Notes: generated by a model not told the origin, from the sequence alone. Shown: positions 8,284 through 17,232, numbered from the stretch's first letter. The stretch: 64,000 nucleotides of DNA from Nocardioides phosphati (GCF_014646375.1 NZ_BMNI01000001.1:703949-767948); one strand, 5' to 3'. Translations and numbers: made by a program.

Positions 8284-9324
8284 ATGACCACCCCTGATCC
8301 CGTCCTGCCGCAGGCAGCACGCGCCGCCTCCGCGGCGTCCGCCTTCACCTTCGACCCGCTCGAGCTCGCCCGGATCGCCGCCGCCCTCGAGGCCGACGTC
8401 GCGCCGTCCACCCGCAAGGTCTACAACTCGGTGTGGCACCAGTGGACACGATGGTGCGACCAGCGCGGGATCCCGGCGCTGCCCGCCTCCCCGGAGTCCA
8501 TCGCCGTCTACCTCACCGAGCGCGCAGCCGCCGGCGCCCGGTGGGGCACGCTCCGGCTCGCCTGCTCAGCCATCGCCTACGAGCACCGCTGCGCCGACCT
8601 GCCCAACCCGATGAACGACCCCACCCTGCGACGCATCCAACGCGGCCTGTGCCGCACCCTCGGCACCGCCGCCGTCCGCCCGGCCCACCCCCTCACAATG
8701 GAGGAGGTACGTCGCATCGTCGCCGGCCTCGACCCGACCCAGCTCGCCCCGGCACGGGACCGGGCCCTGATCCTGTTCGGCTATGCCTCCGCGCTGCGCT
8801 CCAGCGAACTCGCCGCACTTCGCTACGAGGACCTCACCCCCGAGACCGACGGCCTCCTCGTCACCATCCGCCGCTCCAAGACCGACCCCTACGGCCACGG
8901 CCAGGTCATCGGCGTCGCCTACGGCACACACCCACAGACCGACCCCATCGGCGCACTCGCCACCTGGACCCGGCTGCGCGGCCTCGGCGGCTTCGGCCGC
9001 GCAGACCGACGCGGCCGCGGCACCGGCCACGGCTGGGTCTTCCCGCAGCTCACCTCATCCGGCGCTCCACTGAACCGGCCCCTCTCACCCACAGGCATCA
9101 GCCGTGCCCTGCAGCGCCGCGCCGCCGACGCCGGCCTCGGCCACCTCCAGATCAGCGGCCACTCGCTGCGGGCCGGCCACGCCACCACCGCCGCCAGCAA
9201 CGGCGCCTCCCTGGACCGCATCGCCGCCCAGACCCGACACCGCCAGATCACCACCCTGCTCGAGCACTACGTCCGACCCGCCCAGGCACTGAGCCGCAGC
9301 ACCAGCCGCGACCTCGGCCTGTGA
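8284..9324 (+). CDS. Tyrosine-type site-specific integrase of the island
   Basis: A 346-residue recombinase. The N-terminal SAM-like core-binding domain spans roughly residues 35-120 ([17 protein letters not shown]) and the catalytic domain ~135-335. All catalytic residues can be placed: Arg172 (ALRSSEL), Lys199 (RSKTD), His293 and Arg296 (GHSLRAG), His319 (RHRQI) and nucleophile Tyr329 (EHYVRP). It should cut and rejoin the 41-bp repeats at 8032 and 25434. The ATG at 8284 is chosen as the first start close to the conserved region; an in-frame start at 8194 would add 30 unconserved residues. Being adjacent to the tRNA end is typical of islands. Confidence 0.9.
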   Translation: MTTPDPVLPQAARAASAASAFTFDPLELARIAAALEADVAPSTRKVYNSVWHQWTRWCDQRGIPALPASPESIAVYLTERAAAGARWGTLRLACSAIAYEHRCADLPNPMNDPTLRRIQRGLCRTLGTAAVRPAHPLTMEEVRRIVAGLDPTQLAPARDRALILFGYASALRSSELAALRYEDLTPETDGLLVTIRRSKTDPYGHGQVIGVAYGTHPQTDPIGALATWTRLRGLGGFGRADRRGRGTGHGWVFPQLTSSGAPLNRPLSPTGISRALQRRAADAGLGHLQISGHSLRAGHATTAASNGASLDRIAAQTRHRQITTLLEHYVRPAQALSRSTSRDLGL

Positions 9325-9411
9325 CGAGCCAGTCGCTGCCCGCGCGCTCCTGCCGGGGCCTGGTGAACGATCAGGGGACTGATTTCTACGCTGCCTGATC
9401 GGCGGTCTTGC

Positions 9412-9708
9412 TCAGATGAGCTCGAACTCCACGGGGGTCAATTGCCGGAGCCGGGTTTGGCGTCTGCGGCGGTGGTAGGTCCGCTCGGTCCACGCCGCGA
9501 TCGCGATCCGCGGCTCCTCGCGGGTCTCCCACCGACGGCGGTTGAGGATGTTGTTCTGCAGCAACGCGAAGAACGACTCCATGGCCGCCTTGTCGCCGGC
9601 CGAATCGACCTGGCCCATCGACCCGAGCGTCTGATGGCGCCACAACGCCTGCTACAGCGTCACCCGGATCACGTCTTCCTTGAACGCCTTGGGATACCTG
9701 CCAGCCAC
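9412..9708 (-). pseudogene. IS3-family transposase remnant (orfA start joined to orfB end)
   Basis: The GTG at 9708 opens an OrfA-like start (VAGRYPKAFKEDVIRVTL) that stops after 18 codons at 9652. Immediately downstream, in another frame, is the C-terminus of an IS3 OrfB: SMGQVDSAGDKAAMESFF carrying the last DDE glutamate, LLQNNILNRRRW, and the ending RQTRLRQLTPVEFELI. The middle of both orfs, including the DD residues, is deleted. The element cannot transpose. It lies between the integrase and the first COG4705-like gene. Confidence 0.85.
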
Positions 9709-9779
9709 GATGGAACATCCTTGCAGCCAGGACTCCCGTGCTAGCCAAATTCAATGTTCCCTATGCGTTTTGCAGACCC

Positions 9780-9823
9780 GTTCGAGTCCCTGATGGCGTA
9801 CAAGACGAGGGCTTGACCAGCAG
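9780..9823 (+). other. Degenerate tRNA-end/terminator-like patch (possible old att trace)
   Basis: GTTCGAGTCCCT at 9780-9791 matches a tRNA T-arm. CTTGACCAGCAG at 9812-9823 is the exact reverse complement of the left terminator arm after tRNA-Ala (8077-8088). The order T-arm then terminator arm echoes the tRNA end. It may be a decayed attachment site from a nested insertion; the T-arm match alone is generic. Confidence 0.3.
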
Positions 9824-9904
9824 ATATGCGGTCAGGCCCACGTCCATTTCTGCGGCGGTGTCCCGCGTCACGCTAGTGTCTCCAGCGCGCTTCGGTCGCG
9901 ACAG

Positions 9905-9920
9905 TCAGGATGAATTCAGG
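9905..9920 (+). promoter_or_regulatory. Candidate OmpR-type response-regulator box (TCAGG-N6-TCAGG)
   Basis: Two TCAGG half-sites are spaced 11 bp apart (9905 and 9916), one helical turn, as OmpR/PhoB-type regulators bind. The box ends 23 nt before the ATG of the COG4705-like gene. The same box, AGTCAGGATG-N3-TCAGG, at the same 23-nt distance precedes the second COG4705-like gene at 12702. The regulator encoded at 11413-12078 is the obvious candidate to bind both. Confidence 0.6.
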
Positions 9921-9943
9921 CGCGCGCCCCCACGCTCGTCCCC

Positions 9944-10762
9944 ATGACGACACGACGTTTCCCCCACGCCAAGGTCCCGGAGGTCTTCGCCCTCTTCTGG
10001 GTGGTCAAGCTCCTCACCACCGGCATCGGCGAGACCGCCGCCGACTTCATGGGCACCAAGAGCGTCGTGATCGCCGGCCTCGTCGGCGTCGCGGGCTTCT
10101 TCCTCGCGTTGTGGTTCCAGCTGCGGGCGGACACCTACCACCCGGTCCGGTACTGGATGACGGTTCTCATGGTCGCGGTCTTCGGCACCATGATCGCGGA
10201 CGGTCCGCACGTGGCGCTGGGCTCGCCGTACTGGCTCGACTCGCTGCTGTACGCCGGCGCGCTGGTCGCCCTGCTGGCCTGGTGGCGCACCTCCGAGGGC
10301 ACGTCCTCCGTGCACTCGATCACCACGCCGCGGCGCGAGCGGTTCTACTGGGGAACGGTGCTGCTGACGTTCGGGCTGGGCACGGCGCTCGGCGACACGA
10401 CCGCCGCCAACCTGCACCTGGGCTTCGCCTGGTCGATCGCGATCTTCGGCGTGCTGATCCTGCTGCCGCTGCTGGCCTGGAAGCGTGGCGCCGACAGCGT
10501 CGTCTGCTTCTGGATCGCCTACGCGCTGACTCGGCCGCTCGGCGCCTCGATCGCTGACGGCATGGCGGTGCGCCCGCAGCACGGCGGGCTCGGCTGGGGC
10601 ACCGGTCCGGTGACCGCGGTCGGACTGGTCCTCTTCGCGCTGCTGGTCAGCTACGTCGCGATCACGAAGTCGGACAGCCCCGTCGACGAGGTCGACCCCT
10701 CAGCGGGGCACCCGGAGCACGAAGCGGCTGCGCCCCGCGAGCTCGACCTCGCCACCGACTGA
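9944..10762 (+). CDS. COG4705-like polytopic membrane protein, short form
   Basis: A 272-residue protein with about eight membrane segments in two repeats. Repeat landmarks are KVPEVFALFWVVKLLTTGIGETAADF and later FYWGTVLLTFGLGTALGD and YALTRPLGASIADG; conserved acidic residues within membrane segments suggest an ion or metal path. This is the COG4705 group of uncharacterised membrane proteins. The C-terminal tail is acidic and rich in His and Glu. A paralogue lies at 12702, with a two-component system between them. No Shine-Dalgarno sequence is evident. The last 63 bp overlap the histidine kinase 3' end on the other strand. Confidence 0.82.
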   Translation: MTTRRFPHAKVPEVFALFWVVKLLTTGIGETAADFMGTKSVVIAGLVGVAGFFLALWFQLRADTYHPVRYWMTVLMVAVFGTMIADGPHVALGSPYWLDSLLYAGALVALLAWWRTSEGTSSVHSITTPRRERFYWGTVLLTFGLGTALGDTTAANLHLGFAWSIAIFGVLILLPLLAWKRGADSVVCFWIAYALTRPLGASIADGMAVRPQHGGLGWGTGPVTAVGLVLFALLVSYVAITKSDSPVDEVDPSAGHPEHEAAAPRELDLATD

Positions 10763-11416
10763 CCGCGCGAGCCGGCGGGCGATGGGCACCCCCAGCCCGT
10801 GTCCGTCGGCGCGCGCGGTCTCCCCCGCGGCGAAGACGTCCACCCCTGCGTCGACGCCCGGCCCGTCGTCCTCGACCGTCACCGTGACGGTCGAGGACGC
10901 GTGCTGCAGTGCGTTGTCCACGAGCGGCGCGAGGGCCTGGAGGACGGTCTCGGCCCGCTCGGCCCCCGGGCGCGGCCGGTCGGCGTCGTCCAGCAGCGTG
11001 GCCATGACCGACCCGAGGCGTCGCGCGGCGGCCGCGATCTCGCGCAGGTCCTCGGTGAGGTCCGCGTCGCTGATCCCCCGCAGCAGCGCCAGGTCCGCGG
11101 AGCCCTGGAGCGCGGTCAGCGGGGTGCGCAGCTCGTGGGCGAGCTCGGCGGTGAGCCGCTGCTCCGCGAGCAGCGCCGCGCGGACCTCGTGCTCGGCGGT
11201 CGTCGCGACCCGCCAGGTGACCGCCCCGACCAACAGGATCGCGGCGATCCCCAGCACGGCACTGACGGACAACACCTCACCCGACGTGCGGCTGCTCGAC
11301 TGACCCTCAGCGAGCTCCAGCACCGCCTGCGTGACGACGACCAACGCGATCATCACGGCGGTGACCAGGCAGAGCGTGGCCAGGACTACTCGCCTACGGA
11401 AGCCCACGGTCCTCAT
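10700..11416 (-). CDS. Sensor histidine kinase, compact
   Basis: A 238-residue membrane kinase. Two membrane segments (about residues 10-33 and 50-68) flank a very short exported loop of about 16 residues, so it probably senses something in or near the membrane. The phospho-acceptor is His94 in AHELRTPL. The ATP-binding part is short but has the N box (LVDNALQHA), the G1 box (DDGPGV) and GLGVPIARRLARSVGG. It overlaps the upstream response regulator by ATGA. The small ATPase domain is unusual but its motifs look intact. Confidence 0.88.
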   Translation of the reverse strand: MRTVGFRRRVVLATLCLVTAVMIALVVVTQAVLELAEGQSSSRTSGEVLSVSAVLGIAAILLVGAVTWRVATTAEHEVRAALLAEQRLTAELAHELRTPLTALQGSADLALLRGISDADLTEDLREIAAAARRLGSVMATLLDDADRPRPGAERAETVLQALAPLVDNALQHASSTVTVTVEDDGPGVDAGVDVFAAGETARADGHGLGVPIARRLARSVGGEVELAGRSRFVLRVPR

Positions 11417-12078
11417 CGGAGCGTGAACCCCACGCCGCGGACGGCCTCGAGCTGCACCGGGGCACCGATCTTCTTCAGCTTCCGCCGGATCCGCGCGGCG
11501 TATGCGTCGACGGTGTTGTCGGCGACGATCGCACCGTCGGGCCAGCCGGCAGCGACCACGTCACGGCGGCGTGCGACCTCGCCGGGCCGGGCGGCGATTG
11601 CGCCGAGCATGCGGTACTCCGTGGGCGTGAGGCTCACCTCGTGGCCCTCGTAGACGAGCGCGTGACGGGCCGGGTCGAGCCGCAGGCCAGACGGCGTAGC
11701 CGGCGCAGCCGGACGGGCGGCACGCCGGCCGAGCGCCTCGATGCGGACGACGAGCTCCTTCACGTCGAATGGCTTGGGCAGGTAGTCGTCACCGCCGGCC
11801 GCGAAGCCCGCGATCTTCTCGTGAACCTGGCCGAGCGCAGTCAGGAAGAGCACCGGTGCGTGCACTCCGGCTGCCCGCAGTGCCTGGCAGATGTCGCGGC
11901 CGTCGGCGTCGGGCAGCCCGATGTCGAGCACGACCACGTCGGGGTGCGGGTCGCCGACGAAGAGGCGGAGCGCCTCCCCACCGTCGTGGGCCACCTCGCA
12001 GTCGTGGCCGGCCAGGCCGAGGGCGGCAGCGACCACGCGGCGGATCGCCGGGTCGTCCTCGCAGAGTCCGATGCGCAT
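11413..12078 (-). CDS. OmpR-family response regulator
   Basis: A 221-residue regulator. The receiver domain has the acidic pair Glu7/Asp8-Asp9, phospho-acceptor Asp52 (VVVLDIGLPDADG) and Lys in YLPKPFDVKEL. The C-terminal winged helix contains LTPTEYRMLGAIAARPGEV and TVDAYAARIRRKLKKIGAP. The ATG at 12078 puts the receiver at residue 1. It is translationally coupled to the kinase. Direct repeats spaced 11 bp upstream of both COG4705-like genes are likely targets, so this system probably controls the two membrane proteins and the linked glycosyltransferase. Confidence 0.92.
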   Translation of the reverse strand: MRIGLCEDDPAIRRVVAAALGLAGHDCEVAHDGGEALRLFVGDPHPDVVVLDIGLPDADGRDICQALRAAGVHAPVLFLTALGQVHEKIAGFAAGGDDYLPKPFDVKELVVRIEALGRRAARPAAPATPSGLRLDPARHALVYEGHEVSLTPTEYRMLGAIAARPGEVARRRDVVAAGWPDGAIVADNTVDAYAARIRRKLKKIGAPVQLEAVRGVGFTLR

Positions 12079-12340
12079 GGGCCGAGTCTGCCCCAGACCG
12101 CGGAGGCCGGAGTGTTGCGGGCTCGAGCAACCTCCGGGTCGCGGCACTGGGTTCCTGATCGCGGCCCTCAGATGAGTGGACCCACACTGCTGAAGGTTTC
12201 AGCCTCCGCGACGGCCCGGCCTGGGGGTGGAGTAGTCACTTCCTACTAATCGGGTTCGAATTGGCTCGCGTCGCAGTCCCCAGCGGGCATCCTTCTTCTG
12301 TGAGCAAACCCCGAGCAGGACTCAAAGAGGTGCCGCCGCC

Positions 12341-12538
12341 GTGACATTCCGGATCCATTACACGGTTCCCGGGCCTCTCGGCAATGGACGTCGTCTGTGG
12401 TCAATGCTCGGCAACTTCACGTCCGTCGAGGAAGCCCATGAGCATGCCCTCTGGGCTGCTCGTCAGTACGGATCCGACGTAGAGATTTTCGACATCGAGG
12501 GCGACCAGGTTATTGAGGACGTCCCGGCGCCCGACTGA
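12341..12538 (+). CDS. Small hypothetical protein (65 aa)
   Basis: A GTG start with AAGAGG ten bases upstream. The product is acidic and mixed alpha/beta (SVEEAHEHALWAARQYGSDVEIFDIEGDQVIEDV), with no signal or membrane segment. No family was recognised. It lies between the response regulator and the second COG4705-like gene, 163 bp upstream of the latter. Confidence 0.55.
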   Translation: MTFRIHYTVPGPLGNGRRLWSMLGNFTSVEEAHEHALWAARQYGSDVEIFDIEGDQVIEDVPAPD

Positions 12539-12662
12539 TCCTCAGCGGACATCAAGCGTGCCGAGCCGGCCAGGGCAACTCCGGCATCCAGGCGCCGGCC
12601 GCCTAGCACGGACCATGCGCTCCGGTTCCGCCCTCAGCGCGTTCACCCTGGCGTCCGGATAG

Positions 12663-12678
12663 TCAGGATGTTGTCAGG
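12663..12678 (+). promoter_or_regulatory. Second copy of the TCAGG-N6-TCAGG box
   Basis: TCAGG at 12663 and 12674, an 11-bp period, ends 23 nt before the ATG at 12702. Sequence (AGTCAGGATG shared) and distance to the start match the box at 9905. The conservation of both motif and spacing in two divergent genes supports a shared regulator. Confidence 0.6.
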
Positions 12679-12701
12679 TCCGCTGCCGCAGGCTGACCGG
12701 C

Positions 12702-14000
12702 ATGACGACACCGACCACCACCGGAGCCCGGCGTGCCACGGCGGGCCAGATGCTCAACAAGGTCCCCGAGGTCACGATCTGGTTCTGGATCATCAAGATC
12801 CTGTGCACCACGGTCGGCGAGAGCTTCGCGGACTACATCAACGAGACCCTCGGCTTCGGCCTGCTCAACACGATGCTGCTCTTCACGGCGATCTTCGTCG
12901 CCGTGCTCACCTGGCAGATGAAGACGCGACGCTACGTCCCGACGCCGTACTGGCTGACCGTCGTGGTCGTCAGCGTGGCCGGCACGCTCTACACCGACAT
13001 GGGCACCGACCAACTCGGCATCCCGCTCTGGATGAGCACGGCGGTCTTCTCGGTGCTGCTCGCGATCGTCTTCGGCGTCTGGTGGATGCGCGAGCGCACG
13101 CTCTCCATCCACAGCATCGACACGCGCTCGCGTGAGTCCTGGTACTGGCTGACCGTGCTGGTCACCTTCGCCCTCGGTACGGCGACCGGCGACTGGACGC
13201 TGCAGCTGACGAGCTGGGCGCCGGCGCAGTCGGTCTTCCTCCCGCTCGGCCTGATCGCCGGGATCGCGGCGCTGTGGAAGTTCGGCGCCAACCCCGTGCT
13301 CTCCTTCTGGCTGGCCTACATCCTCACCCGCCCGCTCGGCGCCAACATCGGCGACTGGCTCGCGTCGCCGAAGCACGCGACGCCGCCGGAGCCGGTCGGC
13401 CTGGGCCTCGGCACGCTGGTCACCAGCCTGATCTTCCTCGGCGCCATCACCGCGACCGTGATCTACCTGAGCATCAGCCGCAGCGACGTCATCGAGACGT
13501 ACGACGCGACGCACGAGCCCGTGGTCACCACCAACCCGCGCAAGGAGCGGATCGCGCTCGGCGGCTTCGCTGCCCTCGCGGTGGCGATGGTCGGGATCAT
13601 GACCTGGGCGCACAACCAGCCGCACTCGACCTGCGACCCAACGGGTGCCAGCGAGACCATGCCGGCCTGCCCGAAGGCCGCGATGACGCCGGCGCAGACC
13701 GTCGCGGCGGTGAAGAAGTACCAGGGCCTGGCCACCAAGGCGATCGCCCAGGACAAGGCCGGCGACACCGCCGGCTCGCACGCCACCGTGCAGACCATGC
13801 GCGACGACTGGGACGCCGACGCCCCGGCCCTGACGCCGGTCAACAAGGCGACCTGGACGGCGCTCGACACCCAGATGGATGCAGTCCTGAAGACCTACGC
13901 CATCGACCACGGCTCGATCAAGCCGGCGCCGGCTGTCGAGCAGGAGAAGGCGTTGCAGGTTCTCTTGCACGACCTGGCCACCAAGCAGTTCCGGGCATGA
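12702..14000 (+). CDS. COG4705-like membrane protein with C-terminal soluble domain
   Basis: A 432-residue paralogue of the protein at 9944. Residues 1-265 repeat its membrane core (KVPEVTIWFWIIKILCTTVGESFADY; WYWLTVLVTFALGTATGD; ILTRPLGANIGDW). After an extra membrane segment (~285-305) comes a ~120-residue probably extracytoplasmic helical domain, beginning with Cys-containing HSTCDPTG and MPACPKAAM and ending QVLLHDLATKQFRA. The tail could sense or bind a ligand. It overlaps the glycosyltransferase gene by ATGA, so the two are co-expressed from the box at 12663. Confidence 0.82.
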   Translation: MTTPTTTGARRATAGQMLNKVPEVTIWFWIIKILCTTVGESFADYINETLGFGLLNTMLLFTAIFVAVLTWQMKTRRYVPTPYWLTVVVVSVAGTLYTDMGTDQLGIPLWMSTAVFSVLLAIVFGVWWMRERTLSIHSIDTRSRESWYWLTVLVTFALGTATGDWTLQLTSWAPAQSVFLPLGLIAGIAALWKFGANPVLSFWLAYILTRPLGANIGDWLASPKHATPPEPVGLGLGTLVTSLIFLGAITATVIYLSISRSDVIETYDATHEPVVTTNPRKERIALGGFAALAVAMVGIMTWAHNQPHSTCDPTGASETMPACPKAAMTPAQTVAAVKKYQGLATKAIAQDKAGDTAGSHATVQTMRDDWDADAPALTPVNKATWTALDTQMDAVLKTYAIDHGSIKPAPAVEQEKALQVLLHDLATKQFRA

Positions 14001-16249
14001 CCACGACGACGGCGCGCCCTGCCGAACCGGGGCCTGCCCCTGCTGGTGCACAGCGCGCCGTCGTCGTCGTCCCCACCTACAACGAGGCCGACTCGCTGCC
14101 GCGGCTCCTCCGCGACCTTGCTGAGGTACGTGGTGAGCTGCCTTCGGGTGTGGTGCTGGACGTGCTGGTTGTCGATGACGGCAGCCCTGACGGCACCGCC
14201 GACCTCGTCCGGCTCCACCCGGCGTACGGCGGTTGGCTGGGGCTCCTGGCCCGCGGCGGCAAGGCTGGACTCGGTGACGCCTACCGCGCCGGCTTTTCGT
14301 GGGCTCTGGACGCCGGCTACGACCTGGTCCTCCAGATGGACGCCGACGGGTCGCATCCGGTCACTGCACTTCCAGCGATGCTCGCCGGACTCACGGAGAA
14401 CGACCTGGTGATCGGCTCGCGCTACGTGCGCGGAGGGCGCACCGAGAACTGGCCGCTACGACGGCGACTGCTTTCAGCCGGAGCCAACCACTACGCGCGC
14501 TCGATGCTCTGGCTGCGCACCAGAGACGCCACCGCAGGCTTCCGCGGCTGGCGCGCAGACGCCATCCACGCCGCAGGGGTGCTACACGGCGACGCCGACG
14601 GGTATGGCTTCCAGGTCGAGAACACCTGGCGAGCCGAGCGGTCCCACCTCAGAGTGGCCGAACAGCCGATCACGTTCGTCGAGCGGGTCGCCGGGGCATC
14701 CAAGATGAGCCCAGGCGTCGCCGGCGAAGCCGTAGCCCTGATCGCGCGCTGGCGCGCGGCTGAGATCGCAGCGTGGCTGCGACGCCATCTGCTTGTCGTC
14801 GGACTCGTCGTCCTCGCCGGGTTGCTGCGCGTGCCGTTCCTGCACCGCCCGCTGACCTCCGACGAAGCCGGCTTCCTCACCGTTGCAGCACAGTGGCACC
14901 ACGGGACCTCGCTGTACGGCGACTACTGGGTCGATCGCCCGCCACTGCTGATCCTGCTCTTCCGGATGGCTGCCCTGGCCGGTGGCGAAGTTCCGCTCCG
15001 CCTGCTCGGCACAGTGGCCACGATGGTCGCTGTCGCGCTCGCCGGGCTCCTCGGCGGACTGGTGACCTCGCGCCGGATCGGCCCCGTCCTCACGGCGGCA
15101 ACGGCCCTGCTGCTGCTCGACGCCCCGCTCTTCGGCGGACAAATCGTGAACGGAGAGTTGCTCGCGGTTCCGTTCGTCTTCGCAGGCCTCTGCTGCATCG
15201 TTCCCGCCAGTCGGCCCGACACCGCCCTGCGGTGGTGGGCAGCTGCTGGCGCTGCGGGCATGGCCGCCGGCCTGGTGAAACAGAGCCTGCTTGATGTCTT
15301 CGCCGTGGCGGCCGCGCTCCTCGTCTGGGAGCTCCTTCGTAGGAGCCGCCGTGACGCCGCCAGCCAGGGTGCCGCGTTCGTGGGCGGCGCCCTCGTAGTG
15401 CTGGCCGCAGTTCTTGGTATCGCTTGGCTGTACGGCACGCAGCCCGCAGGGATCTGGGATGCCGTCGTCACCTTCCGCATGCAGGCAGCCGACGTCATCT
15501 CGAGCCAGGCCTCACCGCACACCGCACATCGTGCCCGTGTGCTCGCCGTAGCCTGGGTATGGACCGGCGCGCCGCTGCTGCTCCTCGTGTCCCTCCTGCG
15601 GCGCACTCCCCGTGCACCCTCCCCGCACATGCCCCTCGGCTGGCTCGCCGCCACGCTGCTCGGGTGGGAGGCGTTCGGCGTCGCCGCGGGCGGCAGCTAC
15701 TGGCTGCACTACCTCATCGGGACAGTGCCCGGCACCGTCTTCGTCCTGGCCCGCGCGATCGCCGTCGGCATCCCCGTACGGCGCTGCAGCGCAGCCCTCG
15801 CAGTCATGGCACTTTCCTTGGCCATCACCACCAACGCCGTGCTGCACCGCGCACCACGGCAACCGGCTGGAGTCAGGCAGGTGTCAACCTGGCTGACGGC
15901 ACACGACCGGCCCGGACAGACGGGGATCGTGGCCTACGGACAGTCCGAGATCCTCCGGACCGCAGGCCTGCGCAGCCCCTACACCGAGCTGTGGAGCCTT
16001 CCCGTCCGGGTCCGGGACCCTCGCCTTCAGGAACTGACGGAGGTGCTCGCAGGCCCCAAGCCGCCCACCTGGATCATCACCGGCGAGCGCGGACTCGCGT
16101 CATGGGGAATCAATCCCTCTCTCGCCCAGCCGGTCCTCGCTGCCCGCTACAAGCAAGTCGAAAGGATCGGCACCTGGCGGATCCTGCGCCTGCGACAAGA
16201 CCCCCAACTGGCTAGATCAAGGACTGAGAGCGCGAGCCCTGCATCATGA
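13997..16249 (+). CDS. Polyprenol-phosphate sugar synthase / PMT-like glycosyltransferase fusion
   Basis: A 750-residue fusion. Residues ~20-245 are a GT2 domain of the dolichol-phosphate mannose synthase type (VVVPTYNEADSLPRLL, VVDDGSPDGTADL, and the DxD-like QMDADGSHP). From ~255 a GT-C membrane domain of the PMT/ArnT type follows, with about ten membrane helices. Its first exported loop carries LTSDEAGFL and RPPLLILLF, the acidic motif these enzymes use. The protein could charge a polyprenol carrier and then pass the sugar to an exported acceptor. The ATG at 13997 overlaps the stop of the COG4705-like gene. Both domains look complete. Confidence 0.85.
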   Translation: MTTTTARPAEPGPAPAGAQRAVVVVPTYNEADSLPRLLRDLAEVRGELPSGVVLDVLVVDDGSPDGTADLVRLHPAYGGWLGLLARGGKAGLGDAYRAGFSWALDAGYDLVLQMDADGSHPVTALPAMLAGLTENDLVIGSRYVRGGRTENWPLRRRLLSAGANHYARSMLWLRTRDATAGFRGWRADAIHAAGVLHGDADGYGFQVENTWRAERSHLRVAEQPITFVERVAGASKMSPGVAGEAVALIARWRAAEIAAWLRRHLLVVGLVVLAGLLRVPFLHRPLTSDEAGFLTVAAQWHHGTSLYGDYWVDRPPLLILLFRMAALAGGEVPLRLLGTVATMVAVALAGLLGGLVTSRRIGPVLTAATALLLLDAPLFGGQIVNGELLAVPFVFAGLCCIVPASRPDTALRWWAAAGAAGMAAGLVKQSLLDVFAVAAALLVWELLRRSRRDAASQGAAFVGGALVVLAAVLGIAWLYGTQPAGIWDAVVTFRMQAADVISSQASPHTAHRARVLAVAWVWTGAPLLLLVSLLRRTPRAPSPHMPLGWLAATLLGWEAFGVAAGGSYWLHYLIGTVPGTVFVLARAIAVGIPVRRCSAALAVMALSLAITTNAVLHRAPRQPAGVRQVSTWLTAHDRPGQTGIVAYGQSEILRTAGLRSPYTELWSLPVRVRDPRLQELTEVLAGPKPPTWIITGERGLASWGINPSLAQPVLAARYKQVERIGTWRILRLRQDPQLARSRTESASPAS

Positions 16250-16328
16250 GCGGCTCGACCGCCTTGACCAACCAATGAAATGAGCGGGAGTCAGGGCAAG
16301 CAGACCGATTTCCCTCCAGACTCGGGTC

Positions 16329-16664
16329 ATGCGCCGATTCCTTGTTTTTGCGCTCGTGATCTCGGCCGCGTGTCTTGTCCTGGGTGGAGTCCGCTCGGCC
16401 ATGCAGACCGTCAGCGCAGTAGACGCAACGACGGGGCTGGTTGAGTGTGGGCACGCCCTGCCCGTCGCCATCCGCGGGGTGTACGACGGGGGCGGTGGCG
16501 AGGCCGGTGACCCTGTTGCACGCAGGTCGGAGTTTGATCGCCTGACCTCAGTCTGCCGGCCGATTGCGCGAGCCCGGGCCTGGCCTGGGTCCCTTGCGGC
16601 AGGCCTCGGAGCTGTGGCGGTCAGTATCCTCGGCGTTTCCGTCGTGCGCCGCCGCCAAAGATGA
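16329..16664 (+). CDS. Hypothetical small membrane protein (111 aa)
   Basis: Two membrane segments, one at the N-terminus (FLVFALVISAACLVLGG) and one near the C-terminus (SLAAGLGAVAVSILGVSVV) ending in RRRQR, flank an exported loop with two cysteines (VECGHALP and TSVCRP) that could form a disulfide. No family recognised. Local GC is lower than in the flanking chromosome. Confidence 0.6.
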   Translation: MRRFLVFALVISAACLVLGGVRSAMQTVSAVDATTGLVECGHALPVAIRGVYDGGGGEAGDPVARRSEFDRLTSVCRPIARARAWPGSLAAGLGAVAVSILGVSVVRRRQR

Positions 16665-16794
16665 GGTGCGATGACGCGAACCCGCGACGAGCACCGAAGG
16701 CGCGCCGAACGCGGCATGAGCGAGCGGTTTGGCTTGAGCCACCAATGATTCGCTTTCTGCGACGCAGCCTGGCCAGGAGCCCTACGTTCCTCGC

Positions 16795-17193
16795 ATGAAG
16801 ACTTGGCTTGGCCGGCTTCCGGCAGCGGCGGTCGTCGGCGGCGTCGCCCTCGCTGGCGTAGGTGGCTATGCGCTGGGCTCGATGGGGACGGCCACGGCGC
16901 ACTGGCACGGAGTCACGATCAAGCGAGCTGCGGTCGTGAGCAATGGCGACCACCGGCTCCTGACGGTCAGGGATAAGGACTGGTCGTACGGACTTGTAGA
17001 CAGCGTCACGCACTGGATCGACCGCGAGGGAAGCCTGCACCAAGGCGGCTGGCCGTCCTGCCTTGAACCCGCTCACCCGATGGGCGGGCCAGAAGCCAAT
17101 CCCGGAGTCGTCGCGTTTCGATTTGCCTCCGTCAAGACCAAGCTCGACGGCGGCGAATTGCGTCCGGTGGTGCTCGTCGATTGTCGCGCCTGA
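16795..17193 (+). CDS. Hypothetical exported protein (132 aa)
   Basis: The N-terminal signal or anchor segment (AAAVVGGVALAGVGGYALG) is followed by a soluble domain with two cysteines (PSCLEP and VDCRA at the end), probably disulfide-bonded. No family recognised. It shares the direction and island setting of the gene at 16329. Confidence 0.6.
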   Translation: MKTWLGRLPAAAVVGGVALAGVGGYALGSMGTATAHWHGVTIKRAAVVSNGDHRLLTVRDKDWSYGLVDSVTHWIDREGSLHQGGWPSCLEPAHPMGGPEANPGVVAFRFASVKTKLDGGELRPVVLVDCRA

Positions 17194-17232
17194 GCTGCCC
17201 GGGGCCGCGAGAGACGCGGCATCAGCGGTCGC

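Noticed and set aside
16671..16748. 25-codon frame starting MTRTRDEHRR
   Set aside because: Too short, charged throughout and without a conserved neighbour; a chance frame is as likely.
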